37,825 nt of DNA from Verrucomicrobiia bacterium (GCA_020439945.1 JAGRPB010000035.1:1-37825); one strand, 5' to 3'. Counted from the stretch's first letter, positions 17,326-25,336 are shown. The notes: generated by a model not told the origin, from the letters alone. Program-made: numbers and translations.

Positions 17326-17724
17326 TTACCAACCGTCAGTGCTGGTCGGCGCGTGGTCCGTGGCGAAGTCGCAAGTCAGGAACGCCACACCCGGATCCGG
17401 CACCACCGTCTTGAAGGTGTAGTGAGTACCGTTGGGCTCGGCCGGGCAGTCGGGAGCCACTTCAATCATGCGGTCGGTGCCGATGATCGTCGAAGTAGCA
17501 GCAACGGTGTCACCGTTCTCCAGTTCGTAGAGGTTCTGGTAGGAACGGATCGCCTTCTGCACGGTAGCGATGTTCAGGATGCACTTGGCACGGTCAGAGC
17601 CTTTCTTGTAGGCGGCCACACCGATGAAGAGCACGCTGATCAAGCCGAGAAGAACGGCGATGACGAGGGTGATTTCGATGAGGGTCATACCAGCCTGACC
17701 TTTTTTGTTCAGATTCAGTTTCAT
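17326..17724 (-). CDS. Type IV pilin, probable major subunit
   Basis: The 132-aa prepilin has a short basic leader (MKLNLNKKGQAG) cut after Gly12, then MTLIEITLVIAVLLGLISVL with the conserved Glu at +5 and the hydrophobic polymerisation helix. The mature form is 120 aa with Cys residues in AKCILNIATV, VAPDCPAEP and LTCDF, two of which could form the usual C-terminal disulfide. It lies between the PilT-family gene and the machine genes and has its own terminator, as expected of an abundantly made subunit. The leader region contains a short AAC trinucleotide run rather than a Shine-Dalgarno sequence. Calling it the major pilin is inference from size, position and the isolated transcript. Confidence 0.9.
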   Translation of the reverse strand: MKLNLNKKGQAGMTLIEITLVIAVLLGLISVLFIGVAAYKKGSDRAKCILNIATVQKAIRSYQNLYELENGDTVAATSTIIGTDRMIEVAPDCPAEPNGTHYTFKTVVPDPGVAFLTCDFATDHAPTSTDGW

Positions 17725-17786
17725 TGCTTTTTAGTATCGGTTGTTGTTGTTGTTTACTTGGAGCGGGAAGAGTCCCGCGTCTTGTT

Positions 17787-19001
17787 TCAGGCGGCCCCAT
17801 GCTGAGGAATGAACAGACGAGAGTCTGCGTCGTCCTCGTTCATGCGGTTCATCTGAAAAGCTTCAAAATCGATCTTGCCCTGGCGCATCAGGTTCTCGAG
17901 GTTCGAGTCCCAGGCCACGTTTCCGCTGTGGCGGATGGCGTCTTCCAGCGACTTGGCCGCGCCGTCGTAGGAGGCGATGGCCGAGCGGACGGAGGAATCG
18001 CTGTTCTGGAGAAATTCGTAGTTGAGCACGCGCCCGTTCTTGGTGGGAATCAGGCCCTGCGAAAGGATGAAGCACATGATTTCCGCGAGACGCCCGAGCA
18101 GTGCCTTGTGCTGCTCGTGGGGAAACATCTCCAGAATACGGCTGAGGGTTTTGACCGCGCCGTTGGTGTGCAGGGTGGAAATCACGAAGTGACCGGTCTG
18201 GGCGGCTTCGATCGCCGTGTCCATCGTTTCGCGGTCGCGAATTTCCCCGATCAGAATCATGTGAGGCGCTTTACGAAGGGCATCCTTCAGCCCCTGCTTG
18301 TAGCTCCGAACGTGCTTGCCGACTTCCTGCTGGGTTACGAATCCGGGAGCCGCGATACGGCGGCCGGGATCGTTCCCGTCGGCCATGTCATGCGGGTAGC
18401 GATATTCGATCGGGTCCTCGACCGTCACGATGTGCTTCGGATAGCTGCGGCGCAGCCAGTCGATGAGAGCGGCCAAGGTGGTCGATTTACCGGAACCGGT
18501 CTGACCGGTCACGAGGGCGAAACCCTGGCGGCGTTTCACGAAATTCTTCATCGCCCGGGTGGTGTCGGAGGAAAGACCGAGCACTTCCAGTTCGGCGATG
18601 TCGTCGCTGAGGATACGGGCCGTGATTCCGATCCCGGAGGAACTCAGGTGCACCTGGACGCGCATCCGGCCGCTGATCTGGCCGTTGCCCAGCGGAAACC
18701 CTTCGCAAGAGAAGTCCACCACCTTGAACTCGGTCAATCGGTCGTGGAGCGGCATCTCGTCCTGAAGCTTCGCTTCGACCGATTTGGCGGCGTCGGCTTC
18801 CTGGCGAGAAAAGAGAAGCTCGGCCACATTCATCACCACCTGGTTCGGCAGCTCTCCGAGCGTGTAGATGATCTGCAGCCCCTGCTTGGTGTGCACGTAG
18901 ACCATCCGGTTGCTACGGATCTGGATGTCCGAAATCGAGTTCTCGCCCGCCTGGGCAAAGACCTCGTTCAGAACTTGTTGTCCGTATGCAAATTCGCTCA
19001 T
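17787..19001 (-). CDS. pilT: Type IV pilus retraction-type ATPase (PilT/PilU family)
   Basis: The 404-aa product is a PilT-family hexameric ATPase, which depolymerises pili and powers twitching, DNA uptake or surface sensing. Walker A GQTGSGKSTT is at 166-175, the Asp box is VEDPIEYR, Walker B MILIGEIRD is at 248-256 and the His box TGHFVISTLHTN is at 269-280. It lacks the tetracysteine site of PilB. Two features are unusual. Extra residues (about 203-220, HDMADGNDPGRRIAAPG) follow the Asp box. The usual AIRNLIRE segment is replaced by DSNLENLMRQGK. PilU is therefore a fair alternative. The gene is first of the main minus-strand pilus run and has an AT-rich upstream region. Confidence 0.93.
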   Translation of the reverse strand: MSEFAYGQQVLNEVFAQAGENSISDIQIRSNRMVYVHTKQGLQIIYTLGELPNQVVMNVAELLFSRQEADAAKSVEAKLQDEMPLHDRLTEFKVVDFSCEGFPLGNGQISGRMRVQVHLSSSGIGITARILSDDIAELEVLGLSSDTTRAMKNFVKRRQGFALVTGQTGSGKSTTLAALIDWLRRSYPKHIVTVEDPIEYRYPHDMADGNDPGRRIAAPGFVTQQEVGKHVRSYKQGLKDALRKAPHMILIGEIRDRETMDTAIEAAQTGHFVISTLHTNGAVKTLSRILEMFPHEQHKALLGRLAEIMCFILSQGLIPTKNGRVLNYEFLQNSDSSVRSAIASYDGAAKSLEDAIRHSGNVAWDSNLENLMRQGKIDFEAFQMNRMNEDDADSRLFIPQHGAA

Positions 19002-19056
19002 CGTCAGGAGTGACTTAAGTGTGAGAAAACCTAAAACGTATCTTAAACGTTGTAAA

Positions 19057-19068
19057 TATGAAAATTAT
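19057..19068 (-). promoter_or_regulatory. AT-rich element upstream of pilT (ATAATTTTCATA core)
   Basis: On the minus strand the 12-mer ATAATTTTCATA lies 56 bp upstream of the pilT start, inside an AT-rich tract (about 19041-19105). An overlapping TATAAT (minus strand, 19069-19064) could be a -10 box, though no good -35 is visible. Related sequences occur near 25.31 and 26.99 kb. The 177-bp intergenic region (19002-19178) holds no other recognisable feature. Confidence 0.5.
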
Positions 19069-19178
19069 AATTTTTTGAAAAAAATTTAACTTCCTCGAAA
19101 AAATTTGCGGCTCTCAATGAGGCTGAGTATCCTCGGAATGGCGTGCGGTTGAGCTGATTTCGTTAATATTTCCGAAAC

Positions 19179-20513
19179 TCAAAGATCAGCGTCCTCGCCC
19201 ATCTCCGCCGCGACACTGCCTTCTCCGCGATTCTCGCCCGGCGTCGCCATTCCCTTGCTCGCGGGCTGTTCAGGAGCCGCGTTCATCGCGGACTCGGCCC
19301 GCGCGACCATCGCTCCAAATTGTTTTGCCGTGCCCTGCACAAATTGTTTCTTTTCCTCCATCGAAGCGCGGCGCGCTTCGGAAATTGCGTCCCAACGTCC
19401 CTCTTTCATCGACTGGAGCTTCGCGAAGTCGTAGCGCTGGATGAAATACTCCGACCACTTTTCGTATTCCCGGACCATGTCCAGCGGAGGTTGTTCCCCT
19501 TTCTTCTGCAGGTCCTGCTGCTCCAGGAAAAACAGATTCTGCAGCGCCGAGCAAGCGGTCAGCCAGGGTTGGGGATCCACCTCCTCCTTCTTCGCTTCCT
19601 CGATCGTCATCCGGGAGATCATCTTGGCTCTCTCCCGCGTTTCCGGCGTCCCGCCCAGATCGTGAATGGTCAGGAACAGGTAATAACCGTTGTAGACTCC
19701 GTAGTCCGTGGGATCCATCCGATAGGCCCGGCGAAGCATCTGTTCGATGTCGTGCGCCACCATGCGGCGATGAGCTTCCGAAACGGCAAATGGACTCGTG
19801 CGTTCGAAATTCGCCGACCGCAAATCCTGGAACCAATCCTTGGCCTGCACCAGGAGGCTTTTGTCCAGCGCGTGGTTCTCGTGATCGTGATCGTGCAACT
19901 CGCATCCGTCCTCGTCACAATCGTGTCCCGCATGATCATGATGATCATGGTGATGCGACTCCTCTTCCTCGCCCGCCTCGGCGAGTTGGTGAAAGGCGTG
20001 GATCGCGGGCAGGTCGTCCCGGGCGACCTCTTGACCTTTGTCGAGGGAATCCAGAATCGTTTTCGCGCAGACCTGGCAGTGCAGTACCCCGGCATCGAGA
20101 CCGGCCGCCTCGATCTGGTTTCGCTGACTCTGAGTCAACGTCACCGACCCCTCTTCGTGGTCATGATCCGCGTCGTGGTCATGATCCGCGTCGTGGGATT
20201 CGACTGTCCCGGCCAACTCCCCTCCCCCAGGTTCCTCTCCGTGGTCATGACCATCGTTGCAGATGCCGTGATCGTGATCGCAGTGATCGTGGTTATGCCC
20301 CCTCGGATTCACCTGCTCGATCCCCAGGTGCCAGACCACGTCGATCGTGTCCTGGGACAATCGGGCCAGCGTCTTTCCGAAGCCGCTTTCGTAGAGACCG
20401 AAAGGGTTGTTATGATACTTCAGGGCTTCGGGAGTCGATTTCAGGCTGGCGAATCCCAGCCCGCACAGGACGGCTCCACAAACGATGAAAGCGATGGGAA
20501 CGAGTCGATTCAT
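19179..20513 (-). CDS. Membrane-anchored His/Asp/Cys-rich protein, third gene of an ABC-2 exporter operon
   Basis: From the ATG at 20513 the protein has 444 aa. An N-terminal hydrophobic helix (about 4-24) anchors or exports it. The region 73-215 has three clusters dense in His, Asp and Cys: NHDHCDHDHGICNDGHDH (74-91), DADHDHDADHDHEE (108-121) and a run of HHHDHHDHAGHDCDEDGCEL (187-206), plus a CxxC motif (CQVC, 146-149). Residues about 215-410 are helical without known motifs, and the tail is disordered. Such clusters commonly bind Zn, Ni, Co or Cu. The start overlaps the permease stop by 4 bp (ATGA), so it is co-translated with the exporter; the longer upstream reading frame merely shadows the permease. 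Metal binding is inferred; I know no family with this architecture. Confidence 0.85.
   Translation of the reverse strand: MNRLVPIAFIVCGAVLCGLGFASLKSTPEALKYHNNPFGLYESGFGKTLARLSQDTIDVVWHLGIEQVNPRGHNHDHCDHDHGICNDGHDHGEEPGGGELAGTVESHDADHDHDADHDHEEGSVTLTQSQRNQIEAAGLDAGVLHCQVCAKTILDSLDKGQEVARDDLPAIHAFHQLAEAGEEEESHHHDHHDHAGHDCDEDGCELHDHDHENHALDKSLLVQAKDWFQDLRSANFERTSPFAVSEAHRRMVAHDIEQMLRRAYRMDPTDYGVYNGYYLFLTIHDLGGTPETRERAKMISRMTIEEAKKEEVDPQPWLTACSALQNLFFLEQQDLQKKGEQPPLDMVREYEKWSEYFIQRYDFAKLQSMKEGRWDAISEARRASMEEKKQFVQGTAKQFGAMVARAESAMNAAPEQPASKGMATPGENRGEGSVAAEMGEDADL
20157..20192. repeat. 18-bp tandem repeat encoding DADHDH units
   Basis: Two adjacent 18-bp units, gtggtcatgatccgcgtc, run from 20157 to 20192 inside the His-rich gene, followed by a partial third. 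They encode the duplicated DADHDH peptide. The identity at DNA level indicates a recent expansion, so copy number may vary between strains. Confidence 0.85.
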
Positions 20514-21271
20514 TTCTTTTCGCGGTAGAGTGAGCAAGCCAGGCCGACCAGGATCAAACCGAGGCCGGCGAGGTAGAGAGTGCTCTTCAGAAAGACGGCG
20601 GTTTCCAGGGCCCCGAGCTTGAACACCAACCGGTTGGTCAGGTCGGCCAAGTGGTAGTGGGGCGAAATCACGTAGAGGAAGTCGAGCATCGGCTGACCAC
20701 TCTGGGAAAGAAAGAAGTCGAGATACCCGATCCCGAACAATCCGTAGATGGCGAAAATCCCGGTCAGCACGTAGGCGGCGGTCGCATTGATCCGCGTGCC
20801 GAGCGCAATCGCCACCAGCGACAGCGGGGCGATCACCAGAAGGAACAGCCACGCATACTGCAGATTCGTCGCCACCCACATCCTGGCCTCTTCGGAGTTG
20901 GAGGGCATGGCGAACAGGAGGCTGATCGCGACCACGCCGACGAGAAATCCGATGAACGGCGTCATGCAGCTCAACCAGATCTGGAGCAGCTGCGAGAGGC
21001 GGCCGGTGCCGAGTGTCTTCACGTATTCCAACACCCCGCGGGATGCCCAACGATCGCCGAAGGAAGCCGCCTGGAAGAACAGCCAGCCGAGGGCCAGCAA
21101 CCACAACATGCTCCAGGCCGTCTGAGCGCGGGCGGGCTCCAGCAGTTGCGGCTTCTCTTCCCAGGGCGTGACCTGGGGCAACAGCAGCGGCAACACGAGG
21201 AACAGGATCGCGAAGATGATGAAAGTCTTTCGCGTGATGATCGTGGTCAGGGTCAACTTGTAGAGGTTCAT
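20510..21271 (-). CDS. ABC-2 type exporter permease (NosY/CcmB-like topology)
   Basis: The 253-aa protein has six predicted membrane helices near residues 15-33, 51-70, 103-122, 139-158, 163-187 and 223-248. The segment ISPHYHLADLTNRLVF before the last helix is characteristic of ABC-2 permeases. It should pair with the ATPase encoded upstream (21401-22075) and form the transmembrane part of an exporter or mechanotransmission complex. Its stop overlaps the start of the His-rich gene by 4 bp. The two ABC genes are separated by 129 bp that contain a REP-like repeat. Substrate unknown; metal handling is suggested only by the His-rich neighbour. Confidence 0.88.
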   Translation of the reverse strand: MNLYKLTLTTIITRKTFIIFAILFLVLPLLLPQVTPWEEKPQLLEPARAQTAWSMLWLLALGWLFFQAASFGDRWASRGVLEYVKTLGTGRLSQLLQIWLSCMTPFIGFLVGVVAISLLFAMPSNSEEARMWVATNLQYAWLFLLVIAPLSLVAIALGTRINATAAYVLTGIFAIYGLFGIGYLDFFLSQSGQPMLDFLYVISPHYHLADLTNRLVFKLGALETAVFLKSTLYLAGLGLILVGLACSLYREKK

Positions 21272-21330
21272 CGTCGGTTTCCGGTTTTCGGGTTCAGATG
21301 AGATTGGTTTTTAAATGAGTTTCTGGATCG

Positions 21331-21364
21331 AACAGGGTTGGGTCGCGGAGTAAACAGGGTTCAA
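21331..21364. repeat. REP-like repeat, copy 2 (AACAGGGTT direct repeat)
   Basis: aacagggttgggtcgcggag (21331-21350) is followed by taaacagggttcaa. Two AACAGGGTT units occur 22 bp apart as direct repeats, whereas copy 1 at 3444-3488 has the first unit inverted. The string gttgggtcgcgga is shared with copy 1. The repeat sits between the ABC ATPase and permease genes of one operon and does not form a strong hairpin. Confidence 0.75.
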
Positions 21365-21400
21365 TGCCCTCCCCGGCTCCCTCTCCCGTGCGGTGCGGCT

Positions 21401-22075
21401 TCAGTTCAGGCCTTTCCGGGTTTCGAACCAGTCGAGGGCGCCGTCGACTTCCAGCTGGCAGATTCTGCCATCGTTGATCAACAAGGCGCTTTCGGCTTTC
21501 AGCGTCGGTTCGTCGGGGTGCACGCAAACAAGTCGGACGACGTCCTCACTGTTTTCGTGCCAGATGGCGTCGACCTCGTCGCGGACGTGGAAATCGAGAC
21601 CCGAGAACGGCTCGTCGAGGAGCAGCACCTGGCCGGGAGATTCACAGGCCTTTCCCTCGGCGAGAATCAGGGTCACCTTCTGGCGATTCCCCTTGGAAAG
21701 CTTTCCGTACTGTTTCTTGAGGTCGAGCTCGAGCCGCTCGGCGTAGGTCAGCGCCTTTTCGAGAAGACCGTTGGTGAAGAACGCCTTGAAGATCTGCTTC
21801 GAGGTCAGTTCGGGATCGAAACGAAGTTCCTCGTCGATGTATTGGACGCGACCGGCGATGTCGAATTTTCCATCAACCGCCGGGATCAGACCGGCCAGGG
21901 TTTTCAGTAGCGTGGTCTTGCCGCGACCGTTGCGGGCGAGCAGCAGATGACGACCGGAGTCGAGTGAGATGGTTTCCTCCGCGACCGCGAGGCGCAAATC
22001 TTCCGATTGCCCTTTGAGGCGCTTGCGGGGATAACCGATCGTGAGTCCTTCTCGAATCGAAATAGCTGGGTTCAT
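21401..22075 (-). CDS. ABC transporter ATPase, CcmA/NosF-like, with altered Walker A
   Basis: From the ATG at 22075 the product is 224 aa. Nucleotide-binding motifs are LLARNGRGKTTLLK (Walker A, 45-58), LSKGNRQKV (signature, 126-134), VLLLDEPFSGLD (Walker B and D-loop, 150-161) and a His switch (VCVHPDE, His186). The first Gly of Walker A (GxxGxGKT) is replaced by Ala47; the essential GKTT is intact, so it should be active. The signature is the SKG variant seen in ABC-2-type exporters such as CcmA and NosF. A TTG start at 22087 would add four residues. The gene is first of an operon with the permease and His-rich protein, preceded by an AT-rich region. Confidence 0.9.
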   Translation of the reverse strand: MNPAISIREGLTIGYPRKRLKGQSEDLRLAVAEETISLDSGRHLLLARNGRGKTTLLKTLAGLIPAVDGKFDIAGRVQYIDEELRFDPELTSKQIFKAFFTNGLLEKALTYAERLELDLKKQYGKLSKGNRQKVTLILAEGKACESPGQVLLLDEPFSGLDFHVRDEVDAIWHENSEDVVRLVCVHPDEPTLKAESALLINDGRICQLEVDGALDWFETRKGLN

Positions 22076-22124
22076 GGAGCGAAACAAACGGGTGTGGTTA
22101 TTAAGCTGGATGAACCATACGGTT

Positions 22125-22173
22125 TTCTAAAATTATTGCAAATACAATTTCTATAATTTTTAAAATTTCAAAC
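22125..22173. promoter_or_regulatory. AT-rich region upstream of the ABC exporter operon
   Basis: The gap 22076-22200 between the PilX-like stop and the ABC ATPase start contains an AT-rich stretch with ctataatttttaaaattt (plus strand, 22151-22168) and, on the minus strand, GCAATAATTTTAGAAAAC. On the minus strand TTGCAA, a 16-bp spacer and TATGGT form a loose promoter candidate. The AT-rich core resembles those at 13.85, 19.06, 25.31 and 26.99 kb. Confidence 0.45.
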
Positions 22174-22200
22174 TCGCAGTTTCGTTGAGACGCCCGGGAC

Positions 22201-24201
22201 TCAATTGGAGGTCGTGCCCTTGTGAATTTCCTCGATCGTCACCAGCCAGTTCATCAGGTGAATCGGCGGTAGTTCGGCCGGGCTGTGGATCATTTTCAGA
22301 TCCGCCTCGATCCGGTCCGGCGACACGGTATCATCGCTCCCGCTTCGCAGATCGAGCGGTCGGAAGGCCTCGGTGTCGCTGGTATTCAGGCTGTTCAACT
22401 GACCGGCGAATTCGACCGGATGATTGAACATGGCGGTTTCGCCGAATCGCTTTTCGGGCGCAAAAAGCGAGATAGGCGGAAAATAGTCGGTCCCCGCCGG
22501 GATACCCGCGTTGGCCGGTGGCGTCACGGGCACGGTGTTGAGCGATTGCCCGATGTACATCCTAAGATTGGTGACGACTGACAGCCCCTTGGTCCAGGCA
22601 CTCAGGTCCTCCCCTCCGCGGATCGACACCGCCAGATCCTGCGCCGTGCTCGGGATGTTGGGCGCATTGACGGTTGACTGGCTGGATTGCGGAAAGATGT
22701 AGAGCGAATTGTTGACCTCGAGATCGGCAGCGTTGCCAAGACTCGCCAGGAAAGCGGGCATTCGGTCGAGGTAGACGATGAGGGCGTTTCTCCCGATCGG
22801 CAGAAGACTCGTCTGAAAAGGAAACGTGTCGCCTCCCGATTCAGCCTCGAGCGGCCAGTTCACCCCCCGTTCGTAGGTGACGTAGGTGCGGCCCCCGGTA
22901 GACCGCTGGTAGTAGAAGCGAAACTGGGTCGGCGTCTGATTGCTCGTCGAAACCATCTCATAAATGCGGACCCACATCTGGGCCTGCTCGGCGCCGCGGG
23001 TGTAGTCATTCCAACCGGTGGGAGAAACCCGGGAGCTGTTGGTGCCGTCTCCCTGGCGGAAAAGAAAGTCCTGTCCGCTGTTGAGCGGGATGAAGGCGAC
23101 GCGCCCGACATCTCCGCCCAGTGAGGCATCGAAGAAATCCTCCCCCGACTGGGCTTCCCGGGTTTCCCGGACTCCCAACTCGTTGAAGTTATTGGTCATC
23201 GTCTGCCCGGCGACCGTGGTGTTGGCGGAGAAATTCATGCTGCTCCGCGCCGAGAAAAGACCGTCTGTCAGGGCCACGTTCCCCTCGGTCTGCAGCCGGT
23301 CGGCAAACACCCCGCCGGACATGACCGCGGAATTCCAGGCGGTGCCATCGGCGTGACGCCCCACGCTCATGAAACCGGCCGCGGACATGGGGAGCTGCGA
23401 AGGCACCTCCCAGATCGACAGCAGATAGTTCTTCCGGAGCGTGCCAATCCCCGTTTCGTTGACGTCGTTACTCCCGAACGTCAGGGAAAAAACCCACCAG
23501 TTGCGCTTGGCGACGAAGGGATCGCCGGGACGGGCGTAGCCGAATCGGATGTTGGGATACGGATACTGGTTGTAGAGGGGATAGTCGGCGGGAGACAGCA
23601 GCAGGCCTTTCGTCCAGGCAGCCGAGTGCACCTTGGAGAAAGAGATGATGGGGTAGGACTGATCGCTCTCATAGATCGTGTTGTTGCTCTCGAGTGGAGC
23701 CGGAAGTTTGTCCCCGATCGCCGCGTTCAGCATCAGGTTGGTGTCTCGCGTGTTGCCCGCATTGACCAGCCCGACACCGCCAGGCACCGCTCGCGACACC
23801 AGGTCGGTCACCGAGGTGAAGGTAGTATCCCCGGTGTTGGCGGAAATGAGATCCTCCACTTCGAAGTCAGCCAGGATGTCCGCGTCGACCGCCGTCTCGG
23901 CATTCGAAAGGGCAATGGCTTCCTCGAAGGCTTTCGCCCAGGAGTATTCCTCCGCGTTGATGGCGGAGTCCCGCTGCATGGCTCCGATCGCCTTGTTGGG
24001 AACGGTGTGCAGCAGCGCCCGCAGGAGCGCGTCCTCTTTCTGAGTGTAATCGATCTTGATTTGCGACTTGCTCTGTCCTTCGAGCGCGCGCACCTGGGAT
24101 CGATAGGTGTAGGCCAGTCCCGCGATCATCACGAAAGCGATCGTGATGACCATCGCGGTGGATACCATGCCTTGGGAACGTTTGGAGGGGATCGTTTTCA
24201 T
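22201..24201 (-). CDS. Very large PilX/GspK-like pilus tip protein, 666 aa
   Basis: The N-terminus (MKTIPSKRSQG, then MVSTAMVITIAFVMIAGLAY) looks like a class III prepilin leader cut after Gly11, followed by the hydrophobic helix. The +5 residue is Ala16 rather than Glu, as in GspK and PilX-type tip proteins, which cap the pilus. The remaining 600-odd residues form a long, mostly beta-like exported region rich in Asn, Thr, Ser and aromatic residues, with no domain I recognise. GspK and PilX are usually 200-350 aa, so this is exceptionally long and could be a tip adhesin. The start overlaps the PilW-like stop by 4 bp. Verrucomicrobia also have Verru_Chthon cassette proteins with pilin-like N-termini; this could be a relative. 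Confidence 0.8.
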   Translation of the reverse strand: MKTIPSKRSQGMVSTAMVITIAFVMIAGLAYTYRSQVRALEGQSKSQIKIDYTQKEDALLRALLHTVPNKAIGAMQRDSAINAEEYSWAKAFEEAIALSNAETAVDADILADFEVEDLISANTGDTTFTSVTDLVSRAVPGGVGLVNAGNTRDTNLMLNAAIGDKLPAPLESNNTIYESDQSYPIISFSKVHSAAWTKGLLLSPADYPLYNQYPYPNIRFGYARPGDPFVAKRNWWVFSLTFGSNDVNETGIGTLRKNYLLSIWEVPSQLPMSAAGFMSVGRHADGTAWNSAVMSGGVFADRLQTEGNVALTDGLFSARSSMNFSANTTVAGQTMTNNFNELGVRETREAQSGEDFFDASLGGDVGRVAFIPLNSGQDFLFRQGDGTNSSRVSPTGWNDYTRGAEQAQMWVRIYEMVSTSNQTPTQFRFYYQRSTGGRTYVTYERGVNWPLEAESGGDTFPFQTSLLPIGRNALIVYLDRMPAFLASLGNAADLEVNNSLYIFPQSSQSTVNAPNIPSTAQDLAVSIRGGEDLSAWTKGLSVVTNLRMYIGQSLNTVPVTPPANAGIPAGTDYFPPISLFAPEKRFGETAMFNHPVEFAGQLNSLNTSDTEAFRPLDLRSGSDDTVSPDRIEADLKMIHSPAELPPIHLMNWLVTIEEIHKGTTSN

Positions 24202-24737
24202 TCCGCATTACCCACATAGGTGATCTCTTCGTTTTCGGGTCCGGTGACGGTGATCAGCAGCACACCGGTGTCGTTGGCAAAAGTCACTTGGGCCGGCTGG
24301 GAGGAAATCGTCCAATCCGGAGTCACCGGCCAGGTCGATGCTCCCTTGTTGTAGTAGTTGAGCTGGGTATCGCCGGCGATCGTTTCAAAAACGATGGCGG
24401 CCTGGCGGAAGGTTCCGTCCGGATTGCGGAACCGGAGCCAAAGCGCGGTGCCACCCGAGTTCACCGCGCCGGCGCCGTTCATCGCCGCGGTCTTCGACGG
24501 ATAGACGCGATAGGAATCGGCTTCCTGGATGATCCGACTCAGGAGAAGGTTGATCGTCGGCGCCTCGTCCCGCAGGAAATTGAAGCGGTTCATGATCCGC
24601 AGAAAATTGACGTGCTGCTGCATCGTCACCACCGTCGCGGCCGCCACTCCCATCGCGAGAGTCATGGCCAGCGTCATCTCGATCAGCGAGAAGGCCCGCT
24701 GTTTCCGGCGGGATGCCGGGAAAGCTTTCGCATTCAT
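24198..24737 (-). CDS. Minor pilin, PilW/GspJ-like
   Basis: The 179-aa product has a prepilin leader (MNAKAFPASRRKQRA) with Ala15 in place of the usual Gly at the cleavage site, then FSLIEMTLAMTLAMGVAAAT with Glu at +5. The globular part includes LLLSRIIQEADSYRVY and later beta strands, as in PilW/GspJ minor pilins that prime pilus assembly. It is joined to both neighbours by 4-bp ATGA overlaps, so all three minor pilins are probably made from one transcript. Exact PilW versus GspJ identity is uncertain. Confidence 0.85.
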   Translation of the reverse strand: MNAKAFPASRRKQRAFSLIEMTLAMTLAMGVAAATVVTMQQHVNFLRIMNRFNFLRDEAPTINLLLSRIIQEADSYRVYPSKTAAMNGAGAVNSGGTALWLRFRNPDGTFRQAAIVFETIAGDTQLNYYNKGASTWPVTPDWTISSQPAQVTFANDTGVLLITVTGPENEEITYVGNAE

Positions 24738-25219
24738 CGTACTCGCAACATGGTTCGGGATTTCACGTAGTTCCGGTCCCCGATGTCGTAGATGAGATAG
24801 GACTGCAGTTTCCAGGCTTCCATGCCGGCCGGGTTCGTGGCCGCGGTACCGCTGCCCCCGGCATCGATCAGGTTGTTCGCGTCCGGGTGCTTGGTTCGAT
24901 GGAGCGTGGCGGTGACCGGGAATCCACCCGGCAGCTTTCCAACCTCCACCGTCGTGGTATCCATGTTGGGATAGGTGGGCCAGTCGGTCGTGGCGGAGGT
25001 GATGTCGTCAAAAGGCATCCGATTGCCCATCGCGGTTTCCTGCGTCATGAACGCATCCGTCAGGCTCTGCACCACCGTCCATTGCTGGGTGGAGGTGACC
25101 GTGCGCGAGGCTTTGAACATCAGCATCGCCACCATCATCATGACGCCGTAGCCGATGGCCGCCTCCACGACGAGGGAACCCCGCCGGGTCGATTTTCGCG
25201 TTGTGGGGAGGACGCGCAT
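24734..25219 (-). CDS. Minor pilin, PilV/GspI-like
   Basis: From the ATG at 25219 the product is 161 aa. A basic leader (MRVLPTTRKSTRRG) would be cut after Gly14, followed by SLVVEAAIGYGVMMMVAMLM with Glu19 at +5 of the mature form. The C-terminal part is a compact domain ending YVKSRTMLRVR. A start at 25303 would give an implausibly long, unrelated leader. The gene is first of the operon PilV-like, PilW-like, PilX-like and shares its upstream region with the divergent beta-helix gene. Confidence 0.82.
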   Translation of the reverse strand: MRVLPTTRKSTRRGSLVVEAAIGYGVMMMVAMLMFKASRTVTSTQQWTVVQSLTDAFMTQETAMGNRMPFDDITSATTDWPTYPNMDTTTVEVGKLPGGFPVTATLHRTKHPDANNLIDAGGSGTAATNPAGMEAWKLQSYLIYDIGDRNYVKSRTMLRVR

Positions 25220-25306
25220 TTGTTTTTTAAACCGGTTGATATTCGGACATCCGAGTGATGCCCTTGGGAAATGATGAACTGAAACGACGATTTCAACAAG
25301 CATTTT

Positions 25307-25336
25307 TTGTAATTTTCATAATTTTCATATTATAAT
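25307..25336 (+). promoter_or_regulatory. Sigma70-like promoter and AT-rich element between divergent pilV-like and beta-helix genes
   Basis: TTGTAA (25307-25312), an 18-bp spacer and a perfect TATAAT (25331-25336) form a good sigma70-type promoter for the plus-strand gene at 25398. Within the spacer lies the 16-mer TAATTTTCATAATTTT (25310-25325), present identically at 26989-27004. The same AT-rich region could also serve the minus-strand minor-pilin operon starting at 25219. Confidence 0.6.

Noticed and set aside
6697..19001. Pure type II secretion system
   Set aside because: A PilT-family retraction-type ATPase and PilV/W/X-like minor pilins favour type IV pili, although the GspL-like protein keeps a T2SS-like element. 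Left as a hybrid.
20514..21104. N-terminal extension of the His-rich reading frame up to 21104
   Set aside because: This part lies fully inside the permease gene in another frame and has Arg/Pro-rich composition typical of a shadow. The ATG at 20513 gives a membrane helix and a 4-bp overlap with the permease stop.
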